Positions 63,403 through 64,000 of a stretch of 64,000 nt of DNA are shown piece after piece. Source of the stretch: Nostoc sp. NOS(2021) (lineage in GTDB: Bacteria; Cyanobacteriota; Cyanobacteriia; Cyanobacteriales; Nostocaceae); assembly GCF_017115025.1 (NCBI RefSeq), contig NZ_JABXKM010000061.1, positions 1 through 64,000 on the forward strand. The letters are read 5' to 3'. The translations under genes and the position numbers were made by a program. The notes beneath the pieces were generated by a model that worked only from the letters and a program-made list of their open reading frames with translations, was not told the origin of the DNA and did not search any database. The stretch's first letter is position 1. Each line of letters opens with the position of its first letter.

Positions 63403-64000
63403 ATGACATTTAACCTGATGAAATTAGCTTCTCAATCCCAATTATCATCGTGGCTGCCCTCGATACATCCCCAGGTGTGGATTTTCGCAATTGGTAGATT
63501 CTTCTCGGAAGTTGGCACCGGCTTTACCCTGTTTTACGCCCCGATTTTTTATGTCAATGAAGTTGGTTTATCTGCAACCAGTGTTGGGGTAGCCTTGGGT
63601 AGCGCCTCGATTTCCGGCATTGTAGGGCGGATTGTCGGTGGTTCTTTGGCTGATTCTGGACACTGGGGACGCCGCCGCACTTTGTTGCTAGCCACGGCGA
63701 TTTCAGCCATTGCCTCTCTAGTTTTAGCTGCAACCAATAATTTTACTATTTTGGTAATTGGTAGCTTGATTAGTGGTTTAGGGATAGGTTTCTATTGGCC
63801 AGCTGCTGAAGCTGTTGTTGCTGATGCCAGTGAGATTGATAATCGCCGCGAAACTTTTGCGATCGCCCGATTAGCAGATAATCTGGGGTTAGCGATCGGA
63901 ATTGTCCTTGCTGGGTTTTTAATCGCGATAATTGGGAGTTATCGATGGCTATTTGTCATTGATGCCATCTCTTTTCTGGTATTTTTTGGTGTTATCTATG
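63403..64000 (+). CDS. MFS transporter, 3' end beyond the window
   Basis: The frame opens MTFNLMKLASQSQLSSWLPS at 63403 (a second ATG at 63418) and runs off the window after 199 codons. Four or five membrane helices are visible, with the MFS motif A-like GRIVGGSLADSGHWGRRRTLLL between helices 2 and 3 and GLGIGFYWPAAEAVVADAS in helix 4-5. The substrate cannot be told from the N-terminal part. Three DnaA-box-like sites lie directly upstream. Confidence 0.85.
   Translation, partial: MTFNLMKLASQSQLSSWLPSIHPQVWIFAIGRFFSEVGTGFTLFYAPIFYVNEVGLSATSVGVALGSASISGIVGRIVGGSLADSGHWGRRRTLLLATAISAIASLVLAATNNFTILVIGSLISGLGIGFYWPAAEAVVADASEIDNRRETFAIARLADNLGLAIGIVLAGFLIAIIGSYRWLFVIDAISFLVFFGVIY

Overview
The window looks like chromosomal DNA of a filamentous, probably Nostoc-like cyanobacterium. 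The octamer GCGATCGC (HIP1) and partial versions of it recur throughout. Heptameric short tandem repeats lie between genes, and many small palindromic repeats are present. Several gene families are typical of cyanobacteria: Uma2, DUF928/DUF1822/CHASE2-CHAT, DUF4912, CPP1-like, DUF2811, DUF4168, DUF1868 and CoaR/CoaT. No rRNA, tRNA or CRISPR array was seen. The right edge cuts an MFS transporter.

Layout. 0-2.3 kb: a Uma2 nuclease, a small membrane protein and an AI-2E-type permease. 2.3-4.0 kb: a gene-free stretch built from MITE-like inverted-repeat elements. 4.0-8.4 kb: a minus-strand triad, DUF1822, then CHAT-CHASE2, then DUF928, likely a signalling or protease unit. 9-10.3 kb: an AIPR-family (abortive infection) protein. 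10.6-15.6 kb: a giant PstS-like protein with six DUF4912 repeats, two of them almost perfectly duplicated. 15.8-17.1 kb: an IS605-type tnpB. 17.2-22.5 kb: a cobalt-resistance locus, coaR (MerR plus CbiC-like domain) and coaT (P1B-type ATPase). It is split by a tight three-gene module encoding a HATPase, a STAS-like DUF4325 protein and a PIN nuclease. 22.5-30.4 kb: a TPR protein, a repetitive secreted protein, an RpiB-like isomerase, an efflux adaptor with a TetR regulator, a glycosyltransferase and a PEP-CTERM protein. 30.6-38.9 kb: housekeeping genes glyS, murD and argS, with a PAN protein, remnants of an IS and of a HicAB pair, a second Uma2 and a CbiG C-terminal-domain gene.

39-48.5 kb: a holin-like membrane protein, a peptidoglycan-binding protein, an N-terminally damaged tnpB, a paired M16 protease operon, a nest of repeats, a DUF4168 protein, holA and a 2H phosphoesterase-like protein. 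48.6-51.4 kb: an RDD / membrane protein / SpoIIM group. 51.5-58.1 kb: a third Uma2, a shortened DUF6745-like protein, a solitary PstB paralogue with an altered Q-loop, a zinc-ribbon/NYN protein, an SDR and 4-hydroxyphenylpyruvate dioxygenase. 58.2-64 kb: a GNAT remnant, two small hypotheticals, a HAD hydrolase, a CPP1-like protein, an OmpR-type response regulator, a DUF2811 protein and the partial MFS gene.

Three points stand out. (1) A HATPase/STAS/PIN module sits between coaR and the CoaR-type operator of coaT; it resembles a partner-switch sensor wired to an RNase and may be an undescribed system. (2) Palindromic or heptameric repeats have entered coding sequences without breaking the frame in coaT, murD, the HPPD gene, the DUF928 gene and a tnpB relic. 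(3) A secreted repetitive protein is followed, past its stop codon, by an in-frame 14-residue repeat that looks like its lost or read-through C-terminus.
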